In this document: positions 22,540-34,741 of the stretch, piece after piece
Position numbering within the stretch: position 1 is the stretch's first letter
Layout of the letters: each line of letters opens with the position of its first letter
Source: Cokeromyces recurvatus
Lineage: Eukaryota; Mucoromycota; Mucoromycetes; Mucorales; Mucoraceae
Assembly: GCF_025118155.1 (NCBI RefSeq)
Contig: NW_026251440.1
Span: forward strand, 48,411 to 112,410
Length of the DNA stretch: 64,000 nucleotides
Reading direction: 5' to 3'
Program-made: the position numbers and the translations under genes
Notes under the pieces: generated by a model
The model's database searches: none
Seen by the model: only the letters and a program-made list of their open reading frames with translations
Told to the model about the DNA's origin: nothing

Positions 22540-23660
22540 AAATGTATATACACATTTGACTTAAAATTAGATCTTGGCTCAATCATTGATTAAACGTGAA
22601 CTGTTCCCTGAATCTGGTGATGTACTTAAATGGGTAATAAGAAAAAAAGTATCATATTTTGTGTTAAATGTATTAATAATGTGATAGAAAATTAGAAGAA
22701 GAATGATTATAGATGAAATTAAACTGTATAATCCAGATATAATTAGTCTACAAGGTAAAAAAAAAAAATAAAAAAAAAAAAGGTATTAAATAATATTTTC
22801 TAGAATTGGATAATTTTGAATCTTATTATGAGGCTATATTTACTGAAATGGGATATAAGGTGAAATATGATTGTCATCCCTCAAAACGACATGGTTGTGG
22901 TATAGCGTATAAAGAAGCCAAACTTATAGAAGTGAGTTATGAGACAATTGATTATAATACTGATACACTATGTCCACCTTCGTACCTTACAGGCAATATA
23001 GCTCAATTATTGGCTTTAAAAATCAATAATGATATCGGATTTGTGATAGGCAATACTCACCTTTATTGGAGACCTACCTCCAATTATGAACGTTTTAGAC
23101 AGACATTAATATATGTAAATCGGTTCTTAGAATTCAAATCCAAGTTAAAACCAAATATGAAATGGATATCTTTCCTTTTAGGTGATTTCAATACCACGCC
23201 TGATGATCCAGCTTATGGTATATTAACAACGAATGAATTGACAAAAGAACAAACAGAAGATTTAAATGTTTCGAGAGTATATAAAAAGCCAAAAGAAGAT
23301 AAAGAAATAGAACAAGAAGCAGAAGAAGAGGATGAGAATACGACAAGTATCGAAAGTCTTGATTCAGTAGATCAACTTGTATCAAAATATAACAAGAATT
23401 GTCAATGGGAGAGTATTTATAGTCATTATCGTGATGTAACTACGAACAAAGAAGAACTAGGCCTATTTGGTGAACCAAAGATTACAAATTATACTGTTTA
23501 CTTTAAAGGCATATTAGATTATATGTTTATACCAAAAAAGGATCCAGTTCATATCAAACAGATATTAATGCTACCACAGGAAGCTGATTTAAAGCCTTCA
23601 TTACCAAATAGGAATTTTGGTAGCGACCATTTATGTCTTGTAACAGATATTGAATATTAG
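22197..23660 (+). CDS. Ngl2/CCR4-like EEP-family RNA exonuclease
   Basis: Exons 22197-22442, 22571-22633, 22688-22754, 22804-23660 give 411 codons (410 aa). Basic, coiled N terminus (EELRRLKQAKKEAKKK), then an endonuclease/exonuclease/phosphatase fold: VMTFNV, catalytic Glu in SLQELDNF, GNTHLYW, LLGDFNTTPDDPAYG and the terminal FGSDHLCL. Closest described relatives are yeast Ngl2 (5.8S rRNA 3' trimming) and the angel/CCR4-nocturnin group; no leucine-rich repeat is present, which argues against CCR4 itself. An acidic loop with EEEDENTT (about 250-275) is a lineage insertion. Intron 1 carries an A36 run (22499-22534). Confidence 0.87.
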
Positions 23661-24213
23661 TATATATTTGAATAAATGATTTATTGTTTCAAGTGTTAAA
23701 TCTTCTTTTGTAATTTTCCTTTTGAAAGTTAATCACTTGAAAATAGTTAAACAATCGAGTAAAGAAGAGAAAAGAGAGATGATAATGTTGTTTATTCTTA
23801 TTTTCTACAGACATAACTGCTAAAACATTTTAAATATGCTTGCCATTATCAGTTCGAGTATTTTGTTTGAAGTTAGAGCCGAGCCACTTAACAAGTGAAT
23901 TATAAATAATACGATCCAATATATTAACATATAAATGGATATGTATACTAAGACAGACTTTTTTTTTTCTTTGTTTTATCTAATACTTGTGTAATAGATT
24001 GTATCAGCTTGTAGCACAGAGCAAATAATAATAGACGATATTATCTTATTTTATTTTATTTTATTTTATTTTATTTTATTTTTATTTTATTTTATTTTTC
24101 TATATGAATGATAATTATGAATATACATAGAAGAAGAGTAAAAAGAAAAAAAGAGCAAAGAGTAGAAGAAGGGGAATAATATATAATAATGAGGTAAAAG
24201 GAACTAAGGCTAC
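23661..24213. other. Convergent intergenic region with (TTTTA)n
   Basis: 553 bp between the exonuclease (+) and deaminase (-) gene ends. Contains a pentanucleotide microsatellite (TTTTA)n at about 24045-24098. No gene recognised. Confidence 0.7.
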
Positions 24214-25409
24214 TTATTCATCATAAGGACCATTCAAAGGTGTATGAGATCTCGAATTAACATATTTTTTAATTTGCTTCACACCACCTTGAAGAGATAA
24301 ATTTTCAGGACCGATTAAAGATTGATGAACATGTTCAATGGACTTGAAATATTTAACCGTCTTATCAAAAAAAAAAAAAATAATAATAATAAATTTAGTC
24401 ATTGTTTGTAATGACCCTGTTCTATGATGTTTGTCTTACCTTAACATGTAACTCAAGGGTTGCATCTTCATCACACACGATTAAACCCTTAGGATGCATT
24501 TGAATAGCTGACACTGTCCACATATGATTAACACCACCTTCAATACAATTAGCTAATGCAATAGCCTGTTACAAAAGCATTCTAAGTTTCATCATCCTAA
24601 CTAACAGAAATATATATATCTATATGTATAGTTTACCTTATGTGCACCAGTAATAATAACAAGTACTTCGCGAGCATCCATAACAGTACTAGATAGATAT
24701 AACAAGAAAATAAGTATATACTACATAGATATATATGTACTACTTACGCAACACCAACAGTTAAGGCAAGTTTAGGAACCTTTGAAACATCACCATCAAA
24801 GAAACGAGCATTAGCTATGATCGTTTCATAAGCTAATGTCTTTACGCGAGTACGAGAAGTCAATGAAGAACCAGGTTCATTAAAGGCAATATGACCATCA
24901 GGACCAATACCACCCAAGAATAATTCAATACCGCCCACACGAGCAATATCAGCCTCAAACTTTTTACATTCCTCATCAAGATCAGGAGCATTACCATCCA
25001 AGATATGAACATTTTCTGGTTTGATGTTCACGTGCATAAAGAGATGTTTCCACATAAATGAATGATAGGATTCAGGGTGATCACGAGGTAAGCCCACGTA
25101 TTCATCCATATTAAAGGTCACGACATGTTCAAAACTAATTTCCTTTCGTTTATACATTTCAACAAGATTCTTATAGACACCCATAGGTGAGGAGCCTGTA
25201 GGAAGACCAAGGACAAATGGACGATCAGCAGTTGGATTAAATTGCTTGATGCGTTCCTTGACATAGTTGGCTAAAATCCATTATAGATGTTTTTAGAAAA
25301 TAAAAAAAAAAACCTCCCTCTAGAAACTCCTTCATTCTTTTATTTGTTTAAAATACTTACCAACATAAAGTGTTACTTCTTCATTATCATCACGAATAAC
25401 TAATCTCAT
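24214..25409 (-). CDS. Glucosamine-6-phosphate deaminase
   Basis: Exons 25409-25361, 25270-24748, 24688-24637, 24565-24440, 24360-24214 give 299 codons (298 aa). Converts glucosamine 6-phosphate to fructose 6-phosphate plus ammonia, the last step of N-acetylglucosamine/chitin catabolism. Family motifs: [30 protein letters not shown] (catalytic Asp/Glu region), [19 protein letters not shown] (active-site His), and SALTSRTR-like [11 protein letters not shown]. Length and exon phases fit NagB/GNPDA. No other GlcNAc genes lie next to it, so no catabolic cluster is visible. Confidence 0.94.
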
Positions 25410-28265
25410 GTTAAATAATACGTATGCTTCTTTTTTTTTTAATAATAATAAAAATAAAAAAACAAAACAAAACAAAAATGATCACTAAATTATTTCATTT
25501 TATACTATTTTTTTTTTATTATCCGCAAGAAAAAAAAAAGGTGCAAATAGGGTCTAAATGGCCCAATCACGCCAATTAGGAATGTTTCTGGGGTAAAAAA
25601 TGAGTAAGCGGAATCTTTTTTTTTTCCTTGAAAAAAAAAATTGAGTAAACATGCATTTTAATCTTTGCCTTATTCATTTTCAGGGTCTACTAAAATGCTG
25701 AGATGATATTTACAAAAGATAACAGTTTCAATCAATTAAAAAATAGAAAAAAAAAACCTTTTTTGTTTGCTTATTTTATTATTTTTTGTTCAATAATTCT
25801 TACTTTTTTTTTGGAATTGTATAAATAAGTATAGAAAAAAGAAAAAGCAAGCTAAATATTTTTTCCTTGTTGTGAATAAAGGGAAAAAGTTCGTATTTGA
25901 TAAGCAGAGCTTTTATTGGTTCTTTTTATTACATAATATAAGGACCCTTGAAAAATTTTAAAGAGCTCCGAAACAACTTCAACAAATATAGAAAAAAAAT
26001 TTTTTCTTCCCTTATTTCGTAACGGGAAAAAAACTCAGGGTTTGATTTTTTTATGTTTTCATTTTTTTTTTCTAATTTGAACCCTGTTTAAAGGACCCTA
26101 TTTTAGAAAGGAAAGAATGAGGGAAAAAATTAGTTTTCTTTTACTTGTGTCGACCTATTATGAAAAGAAAAAAAAACGAAATTAAAATATAATAAAATTG
26201 AAATAATAATTTGTATTTAAAGGGTTCCTAAATCCTAATTCAAATTATATAATCAACAAAAAAAATCAAAAGGGTACCAAATTAAATTTATAAGAATATT
26301 CATTAGCGAATTCCGGTATACGATACTATTAGAAAAAAATTTTTTTTCTTTTAAATAGAGGTATTTACCAATTATGTCAAGTGGGAAGAAGTACACCAAG
26401 CTGATTTCATAGAATAAAACATCCTAATTTTTTTTTCTTTTTAAAAAATAAAATAAATAAATAAATTTATTGTTTATAATTATAAGCAAATAGAATCCTT
26501 TTAACTAGAAAATATAAATACTGTAGAAAAGCAAAATAATGTTTTGAATAGATTTAAGCAACAGTGGATTCTACCTTCAAAAAAAAAAATCGGTTGAATA
26601 ATAATATGATCATTATTGTTCCACTAATTGGTTTCAAGCATACATGCAATTGAGTCTAAAGGAAAATGAAAGTAAAACTTGTAAAGGAAAAAAAAATGAG
26701 CAGTTAAAAAAAAAGAGAAAAAAACAATATTAAAGCTAACTAATAACCAAACATATTAAAAATAGTATGTCTTATATTACATGATAGGCTAATATATGTT
26801 CATCAATAGAAATACAGATGTGTCAAATTGCTTAACTAAGAATAGAGTTGGTAATAAAAAGAACGTGATCAAAAATAAAGACTTAATGTACTCGCCAGCA
26901 AGTGAATAAACTGGAAACAGAAGAAAATGACAAGGATGAAGGCAAGTCAAAGAACAAAATTGCCCGTAGAAGAATGCCTATGGTAAACTCAAAAGGAGAA
27001 AAATATAAATTCCAAATTCTAGTTTAAATATGAAGTTTACAAGAACATAGAAAAAGAAAGTGCACTAGATCAGCATTTAATATTGAACGTAGTTGACTAG
27101 AGGAGGATAGAAAAAACAAAGGAATCAAAGGTATGGCGGAACATGTTATACAGAGCTCTATACCAAACTTTGTGACAAACAGGCGTGATAGGCAGCTGCC
27201 AGGAGTGAAAGCAAGATATGGATGACAAAATTGTAGAGAAAGAAGTGGCACTAATATTGGGTAGACATACATACATGGAACAATATGTCTCAGAAGTTAG
27301 AAGGAGTACTGAATCCTCAGAGGGATGTTTTGATTTAGAAAGATAAAGAAAGAGGGGGGGGGTGAGGAAAGGACAAGTCTATGAAAACCTTCGTATAGCT
27401 TATCGAGGAAAAGATCGCACAAAAATTATACAAGGAAAATAATATAGAAAGTGTAAAGGGTTATTTATGTGTGTTTACAAGGTAAATGATGTTAATAGAA
27501 ATATAATCTTGGTAATCAAAATACTGGCGTAATAAAGAATTATGTAAGCTTATTATTTCCAAATAATTCTACTTTCAGTAAGATATTTTTTTTTACCCGA
27601 GCCGTCACTGTTACTAAAAATATGACTAATTATTATTTATGAAGCAACGTAGCTGTCAATATTAATACATTATAATGTATTTTAGCTATAACAATGTCTA
27701 ATATTTATGTGTCATTATTATTATCATTCTCTAAGATGTTATTACATAACAATATTCAATATTATAGATGTATATATAATAAGTATGACTTAGGAATAAT
27801 TATGTAATTGAATATATACATTGATAATATTGAAGATTGTTATGTAATAACATCTTATACAATGATAATGATAGTAATGCATAAATAATTGGTGTTGTTG
27901 CAGCCAGACATATTTACTGAGAATTGATATTGATGTGTCGATCACCCCAGTGATAATAATTCATTATGCATCTAGGAACGGCGACAACTCAGGGAGAAAA
28001 AAAGAATAAAGATACATCTTATTGATCGCAGAATTATTCGGAGACAATGTTTTATATAAAACACTTTATTATAGTAAAATTTGCTTATCTGAATTATATT
28101 TCCATTGATAACACTTATCTTGTAAAAACATATAAATAACCCTCGATTTTTCCATATAAATTTTCGTTGTACAATTTTTGTATTATCTTTAATAAACTAT
28201 ACAAAGTTTTCACAGACTTGCCTTCTGTTCATTTTTCTTTCCTTGTCTTTTTGCTAATCAAAACA
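25410..28265. other. Repeat-rich gene-free region
   Basis: 2.9 kb without a supported gene. The first 900 bases are A/T runs. At 26890-27010 a short coding-like fragment (NDKDEGKSKNK region, plus strand) ends quickly and matches nothing I know. 27711-27879 is an inverted repeat (separate entry). 28120-28200 has a TATA-like ACATATAAATAACC and could be the promoter side of the decayed element that follows. Confidence 0.6.
27711..27879. repeat. Palindromic (foldback) element
   Basis: Left arm 27711-27770 and right arm 27819-27879 are imperfect reverse complements around a 48-base AT-rich spacer; both share GATGTTATTACATAAC (or its complement). A related, more diverged sequence is at 62283-62390, including the spacer, so this is a dispersed family, probably a MITE-like or foldback element. 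Confidence 0.75.
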
Positions 28266-28600
28266 ATCATTTCACTAACAAATTTGACGAATCTCCACAA
28301 ATAGATGAAGAACAAGAGCCCGGAGACACTGATATCGACGAAGCAACTTCCATAAAAGAGCGAAATATCATCGATCCTGTAATGATTGAACGAGGATACC
28401 CGCCTTATTCCCCTATGCTCAACTCTATCGAGCAGTTTTGGAAAGTTTTGAAGGATAGCGTCAGAAGAAGTAAGTAAGTTGACTGATGTGGACGCCTCAC
28501 TTTAAGGACTATTGAAAAGTTCCGGTTGAGCATTCGCAGGGTTTCATTCAACATTATATAAATCGTTTCCCTAAATACTTAAATAAAGAACCTTTGTAAT
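28266..28600 (+). pseudogene. DDE transposase C-terminal remnant
   Basis: Frame 28270-28475 encodes an acidic stretch (DEEQEPGDTDIDEA) followed by YPPYSPMLNSIEQFWKVLKD, the end of a DDE_3/Tc1-IS630-type catalytic core with its last Glu. After a stop and frame change, VEHSQGFIQHYINRFP and the terminus NKEPL continue the same protein, ending near 28600. No earlier catalytic residues are present, so it is a truncated and shifted relic. It is not the same copy type as the relic at 36300. Confidence 0.7.
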
Positions 28601-29172
28601 TTATATGACCAGAAGTTGGTCAAAATATTTGTAAAAGATGCTTAATTTATTCTCTTAAAAATTCGGTATTTGGCTTGGACAAACACTTTTAGCAAAAATG
28701 ACAAAACGAATGAAGTTTGTGAAATTTATTTTTCAGTTTTCGACACTTATTTTTACCCTTTGACAATTCATTTTTATGAAAGTGACAATTATTTTTGTGA
28801 AAACGCCAATTTCCAGATGTCTGACTGTACTTGATAAAATTTCTTGTCAAGTAGTAAATTTTCTACTACTCAATAAAATGTTTTTATCTTCATTACAAAA
28901 TGTTATAAAACCAATAAAAAAAAACACTTGATAATATGTAACGGGGTGAAAGATTTTTATTTCTTATAACGTAGCAATGATTTTTGTTTTTTCCAACTGT
29001 TTGATGTTTGATTTAAGAATAGCCTAATGTGTCTAGCGCGGTCACGGCCACAGTGACGGTGACGGTGATGTATAAACTTTTTGGTCATTTTTTTTTTCTT
29101 TTTCTTTTTTTTTTTTTTTTCTTTTTTTTCTCATTGTAAATCTGGGGAATCAGATGTTACGTTAATGATGAA

Positions 29173-30368
29173 ATGTCTATTGAAGAAAATGAAGACATTA
29201 AAGAAGAAGAAAACTCAAATGGGTACTGGGAGACGCAAAGAAGAGTTAGCCCACCAACTTATAAAGCTTTTATGGCTAATTTTGGTACAGCTGAGGCCTA
29301 TCAAAGGTTAGAAATCAATAATATTATTATATTATGTTATACATTTATTAACATTAAGCATTTTAATAATAGATTTATGATTAATTATGGTATATGTTAT
29401 GGAGGAGACCATGTATGTCGTTGTAATGGCAACTCAGGAAGTATAATGTACTTAGAGGATAATGGCTCTACTAATATTAATTGGAGATGTAACGGAAGAA
29501 TAATAAATCATGAAACAGGCGAAAAATGTTGTAATGGTAAGCGGATTAGTGCGCGTCGCGACTCGTTTTCAGTAATAGAAAGCTTGATATAAGCGATATC
29601 ATGGCAATTTTATATTATTGGAGTATCGGAGGTATAACAAGGCAAGCAATTGCTAATATGGTTGGCTGTAAACTTGATACTGTATCGCGTATCATTAATG
29701 ATTGGTATCAGGTTATGCAAGAAGATTTAACAGCCGATGGCTGTCAAATTGGTGGTATTGATGAAAATGGCAATTCAATTATAGTGGAAATTGATGAGTC
29801 AAAATTTAGTAAACGAAAATACCATAGAGGTCATCATGTAGAAGGATATTGGGTAATAGGCGGCGTTAGACGTACAGCACAAAGAAAATGTTTTCTAGCT
29901 GTTGTACCTAATAGAAATGCGGAGACAATTCGTAATATAATTGAAGCGTACGTTAAACCTGGCTCAACAGTATATACAGATTGTTGGAGTGCCTACAATG
30001 GTATAGAGGAATTTGGTATGGAACTTACTCACCGTACAGTCAACCATTCTGTTTCTTTTCGAGATGGCGATGTTTGCACAAACACCATTGAAGGTATTTG
30101 AGTTTCTTCTTCATAATTTGTATAGTGTTTATCAAGTTAGTTAATACATGTAGTTTTTAATATCATATAGGTACATGGAATGGCCTGAAAGTCAACATTA
30201 AACCAGCAACGAGAACAAAAAAAATCAGTTCCATGGCTACTTATTGAGTTTATATGGCGTAGAAAACATTACGGAGACGTATTTGGTAGTGTTTTGAAGT
30301 GCTTAAAGGAAGTAAGCTATAGTAATGCCGCGAAAAATCCTGCATGGTTGACTGAATATACTGAATAA
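29173..30368 (+). pseudogene. ISXO2/Merlin-like transposase, frameshifted
   Basis: Segments 29173-29306, 29373-30093 and 30171-30368 joined at good splice sites cover a whole transposase of about 350 aa. The N-terminal Cys-rich part (CRCNGNSG, WRCNGRI, EKCCNG) looks like a zinc ribbon, followed by a helix-turn-helix (RQAIANMVGCKLDTVSRI). The DDE core has IVEIDESKFSKRKYHRGHHV, VYTDCWSAYNG and VNHSVSF...NTIEG followed by TWNGLK. This D-D-E layout is that of IS1595/ISXO2 and eukaryotic Merlin elements. Two single-base shifts interrupt it: one base short at the T4 run 29566-29569, one base long at the A8 run 30217-30224. Both are in homopolymers, so sequencing error is possible. Terminal repeats were not resolved. 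Confidence 0.8.
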
Positions 30369-31140
30369 CATTAAAAATATTATTATTAATAAATAAAAAT
30401 AAATGTAAATCTCTTCTATCTATAATATTTTTTTTATAACGTATTGAATTCAATCTATATATAACAATGTATACATCTAAAATTTCAGTTTGACGCTTAA
30501 TAGTTACAATATTAAATGATAAGCTATTTATTACTAAGCTTTTTTCTATTAATCAATCATGTCATGATTGTAAGATTTGTAACTTAATTCAATAAGATAA
30601 ATAGTCATAATAGAACATATAGTGCATTTCTATAATAATTCTGCCTATACACATATTAAGTATATTTACTCTTGTATAGAAAAATAATCAATAAAAGTCT
30701 TACATCTAAGAATTTATCTTCTTCTATTACTGTTCTACTGAATATAAATTTATGAAAATAACTTTACAAGCCAAGCTGTGGATAAACTAAGAATAATGCA
30801 AATATGTGTAATAATTGATTTCACTCAAAGTACACATACTAGTTATAAGAATATAAATATATACAAAAGATATGAATATTTCTATAATGATTCTTGATAT
30901 TATAATAATTGAATCATCATTCTCTTTCTATAATTTTATAATCAGATAAAATGTGTTATATTTTTATCTTATTATTATTCTCAATAGATATAAATGCTCT
31001 CACATTATTCACCTTCATTTTAAAATTTAACTTATCATCTAACCTTTTTCTCAATAAATCTATTAACAAGTCTGAACATACTTATTGTCTTTTTTTTTTT
31101 TTTTATTTTATTTGAATTACTTGTAAACCACAACAAGTAA
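30369..31140. other. AT-rich gene-free stretch
   Basis: About 770 bp downstream of the Merlin-like relic. Very AT-rich, no frame with coding character and no RNA gene recognised. May include the right end of the element. Confidence 0.6.
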
Positions 31141-31290
31141 CCATTCTCCCATTTGGCATCTAAGGCGCGTACAACCTTGATTCAGCTAAATTAAATACCA
31201 ATGTACAATATTATTTGATACAGTTTGTTTTTTTCCAGGTACAGTGCATTGATACACTTAGTATTTTTTTTTTATATGTATATAAATATA
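31141..31290 (-). pseudogene. Zinc-finger gene fragment (inverted copy of 39515-39665)
   Basis: About 150 bp that align, in reverse orientation and with roughly four of five bases equal, to 39515-39665, part of the C2H2 zinc-finger relic described there. Shared blocks include TTTAATTTAGCTGAATCAAG on the minus strand. No open frame survives. Confidence 0.6.
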
Positions 31291-31303
31291 TGAAGAGCTT
31301 CAG

Positions 31304-31734
31304 AAAAAAAAAATTATTGAAGAGGGAGTCCTTTGTAGTGTAGAGGTGGATTAGATTCTGTTCTTGTTTGCTTCTACTACAGCCGTGTTACTCCCAGGAA
31401 TTCTCTCAATGCTGCGGGCTTTCCTCTCTTGCATGGTAGGAAATTACCCCGCGATTTAACAACATCTTTTTATCGACCTCCATTTGAAGGCCTGGTGTTG
31501 AACATTGGATTCTGGAAGGTAGCATGTTATCATTAAAGCTTAGAACTAACCCCGATTTTATTATTAAATCACTCCCATCTACAGCTAACAAAGTTCATCT
31601 CTCCATGATCGCCGCTTGGCCAACAGAAAGGCGCTGCCCTTTCCGATCAAGTTGTTTTATTTACCACAATTTTTTTCTTTATAAACCCAAGATTTTAGGT
31701 GTAGTTGCCGAGTTGTGGTATTCAAAAAAAAAAA
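31304..31734 (-). repeat. Duplicated GC-richer element, copy 1 (putative Pol III ncRNA)
   Basis: Differs from copy 2 (40122-40548) only at 31326, 31677, 31701 and 31723, apart from A/T-run length; 31327-31676 (350 bp) has no differences, although surrounding relics have drifted strongly. On the minus strand a conserved upstream block (31687-31722, containing CTCGGCAACTACACC) is followed by TTTATAAA (31677-31685). Then come a structured region (GAAAGGGCAGCGCCTTTC forms a hairpin inside a GATCG/CGATC stem) and a T run at the left end (31304-31313). This is the order expected of a TATA-driven Pol III gene with an RNA of about 340 nt (the size class of RNase P, MRP or 7SK RNA), but I could not match it to any known RNA. 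Alternative: a SINE read on the plus strand, with an A-rich tail and an A-box-like TAGTGTAGAGGTGG near 31336. Confidence 0.6.
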
Positions 31735-32147
31735 CCAGATTCATTATAAACTCAATGGTAGGAATCCCTAGATTGATATTTAACCTGAATTTACTTATGC
31801 CGTTATAGGCATCTGTTTTTATACTCAATAAATTGATGATATTTCTACAAATGTTAATATTGATATGACAATAAAAACGCAAATTTTACCAAGAGTAAAC
31901 ATGGTTTTTAATATACATAGTATCTTTGTCTTTCATTCTATTATTAAATATGATTAAAACAATCTTATTTTTATCTTGAAGCTTTTTTGTTTGCCGTTTT
32001 TTATCCTTTTACAGTAAATAGCAGTAATATCCTTATATTTAAATAACAAAAGTATTTCTTTCTTTAAAAAAAATAAATAATACGAGGTGATGACGAAAGA
32101 ATTGTAGATGTAAAGTGCCGTCCTATGTATATTAGTATACAGAGTTT
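31735..32147. other. AT-rich gene-free stretch
   Basis: 413 bp between duplicated element copy 1 and the DUF1838 gene end. No gene or motif recognised. Confidence 0.6.
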
Positions 32148-33272
32148 TTAATTGAGGGATGGGATAGGCCAAATAGCATTAGGATCATTTTGATAACGAT
32201 CAAAATGATCTCTAAAGTAAGTCCAGCTCGATACACTTTTTATATTAGTATCATAGTCATGAGGTGCATAGGCATATGACTTCATGTCCTTTCTGATTTC
32301 ATTCACTAGCAATGAATGAGTCAAGTCGTTAACCGTAGATCCCTGAGGCAGTTTGAATCCTGTACAATGATAAAGTAAATAGCCCGATTGCTTTCCCATT
32401 TTCATAAAAGGACAAAATTTTGATACACGAGACCAATTAACCTCAACAGCATCCATTGTAGTGTTAGATAATGTGCTTTGTTCCAATTCTTTTGTGTTGC
32501 ATTTGAATGTAAAAAACTCACCCGCTATACAAATGTAAATATTAATATATTAAAAAAAAAACCTGAATCATTGATATAGCAATGCTTCACTATTATTTTA
32601 TTACCTTCATACATTTTGTTTGAGTCAAATTTATCAAATTTATGATCTTCTGTATATAGCGGATTTGTATAAAATAAAGGAATCTAGTAATATGTATGTA
32701 TGTATATGTATATATATATTTAATAGATTATAAACTTATTACTGCTTTCACTTGTCTTTCATTACATACCTCCGATATAACTGTAGATGTTTCGCTAAAT
32801 TTATTATGACGCACTTCAAGTGGAATAGCAGTAGGAAGAGACATCTGTACAGGATCATTTGCAATATGAATCACTTTTGAAGTAACTTGTAAGTTATTCA
32901 TTTTAAATATATAAATATATACTTGAAACTTACCTGGTAAATCCTTTTCTCCTGTCCAAGGATTATCCCACTTTGTTAATTTTTCACCAGTAACAGGATC
33001 CAGATAATAAGTTAATTCTTTTCCAGTAACTTTGAGTTTACCTTCTTCAATCTTTGCCTTTGAAATATTCATACCCACACATTTAAAAATCTTTTTAGGC
33101 TGTTGACCTGGGATAAAGGCACTGAAAATCAAGTTAATAAATATAATTAATTGCTATTTTTAGAGACTATTTACAATATAGAGCCCTCCCATTCAAAAAT
33201 AGTATCAGATTTCGAATTTGTCGAATATCTTAATGAAAGAAGGTCAGCGACAGTATATTTAGAAGTGGACAT
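32148..33272 (-). CDS. DUF1838 family protein
   Basis: Exons 33272-33175, 33121-32934, 32873-32770, 32683-32605, 32524-32148 join to 282 codons (281 aa), about the family length. Motifs: WEGSIFAFIPGQ, FKCVGMNIS, YYLDPVTGEKLTKWDNPWTGE (the DUF1838 signature), VIHIANDPVQ, and a C-terminal SSWTYFRDHFDRY. No signal peptide or membrane segment. The family has no established biochemical role, so no function is assigned. Start ATG at 33272 is the first in the exon after a run of A/G; an in-frame ATG further up (33365) would add a poly-Phe tract and is unlikely. Confidence 0.85.
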
Positions 33273-33666
33273 AAAGAAGAAAAAAGGAACAAGAAAAAAA
33301 AAAAAAAAAAAAAGAAAAGAAACTATTATAAAAATAAAACTGAGTTTTATTTTATTAATCCTCAATTAGAAAGCAAAGGCTAAAGTAAAAAAAAATAAAC
33401 TTATAAAAAGAAAGAAGAAAAGATAAAGTGTCAAGAAGAGGAATTAGATAACTAGGCTATCAAGGTTGGAAAGAGGAAGAATAAAGTTTTTCAAGTCAAA
33501 CAGTTTATCTCATGTAATATAGAGCCAACAAATAAAAAATAGGGTGAAGCTAACATTGTAGTAGAGAAAGTTTTCATATTTTGAGTTTATCATTTTGTTT
33601 GAATTGACTAGGACAAGTCTTTTGGTCAAACGATTCCTTTTTATTAAATGTTCATGACTAATATTA
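33273..33666. other. Intergenic region
   Basis: 394 bp between the DUF1838 start and the CUE5-like gene end (both minus strand). A/G-rich near the start codon (33296-33320), otherwise featureless. Should include the DUF1838 promoter. Confidence 0.6.
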
Positions 33667-34710
33667 TTATTTATTTATCTTGGTATCTTCATCTTCAAGA
33701 GTTGAATCTATTAATAAAATATGAGACATACATACATGCACTTATATTTGTATGCATAATACCTTGCTTAACAAATAAATCATCCAAGTCATCATCGTCA
33801 TTAATAGTGTATTTACTAAGCTTATCAATCTCTTTATCTAAAAACAATTAGGCTTAGTTTTCTTTCTTTCCCTCTTATCTAGACTTTCCCCCCCCACACA
33901 CACACCCCTCCTCTCTTGATTGTTTTACCTTCATTATTAACCTTGTCAACATTCATCTTTCCTGTTTCTATTACTGGCTTGTTATTATCATGACTTGTTT
34001 CGTTATTGCTGATATTTGAAGCTTGTAATTCAGTAATAGTAGTGGTAGTAGTATCATCTAATAATCATTTATTAATACTATATTCAGATAACCAAATCTG
34101 TGTATACGTTACTTTGAATAGGAGAAGTAGTGGTGTTAGCAGCTTCAGTCCTAACTTGTTCTGCATCTTCTCGAGCTAGTCGTCTAGCAAATTCTTTATC
34201 AGCTAATAATTGTTCTGCAGAAGTAGATGTTTTTCTTTCTGTTACAAGTTGTTGTGGTTGAATATCATTTTGACCTAATATATATGTAATGAGATAAAGT
34301 GGTTATATATTTTGTTATGACTGGTAAATAGTTACCGTCCCATTCACATAAATTGTCAGAAGAACGTGTTGTATTATTTTGTTGTCGATTATGGTCAGAA
34401 AGGCTTAAATTACCCATGCCTGTCTCTAATACACCACCACCTAATGAGCTGGTTTGTTGTTGTCCTGAACTGGACATAAATTGATTGTACAAGTTCACAA
34501 GTTTGTTCTTGGCAGCTATTTTATTATAAGTTAAACTATAAAAGAAATGATGTCTAAATGTTACTCTACCTGTTCCAACTTCAATTACTTTTTCTTTAAT
34601 AATAGGTAATTCCTCTATTAACCAACACAGTGTCAATAAAATATTTTATTTGCTTTTACATATGTTTCTTTTACCTTGAAAATTAAATAGAGATTGTTGT
34701 TGCTGTTGCT

Positions 34711-34741
<31 letters not shown>

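Noticed and set aside
27024..27272. 82-codon minus-strand ORF
   Set aside because: Hydrophobic low-information frame in an AT-rich region, with no splice partners or family likeness.
31406..31591. 61-codon minus-strand ORF, identical in both duplicated elements, as a protein gene
   Set aside because: The whole 350-bp core is identical, so the ORF gives no extra evidence; no family, and RNA-gene signals fit better.
31304..31734. RNase P, RNase MRP, SRP, U3 or telomerase RNA as identity of the duplicated element
   Set aside because: Expected conserved boxes (for example GAAAGTC near the 5' end, or a CTAACCCTAA-type template) were not found at the right places; a GAGGAAAG is present but lies in the wrong part.
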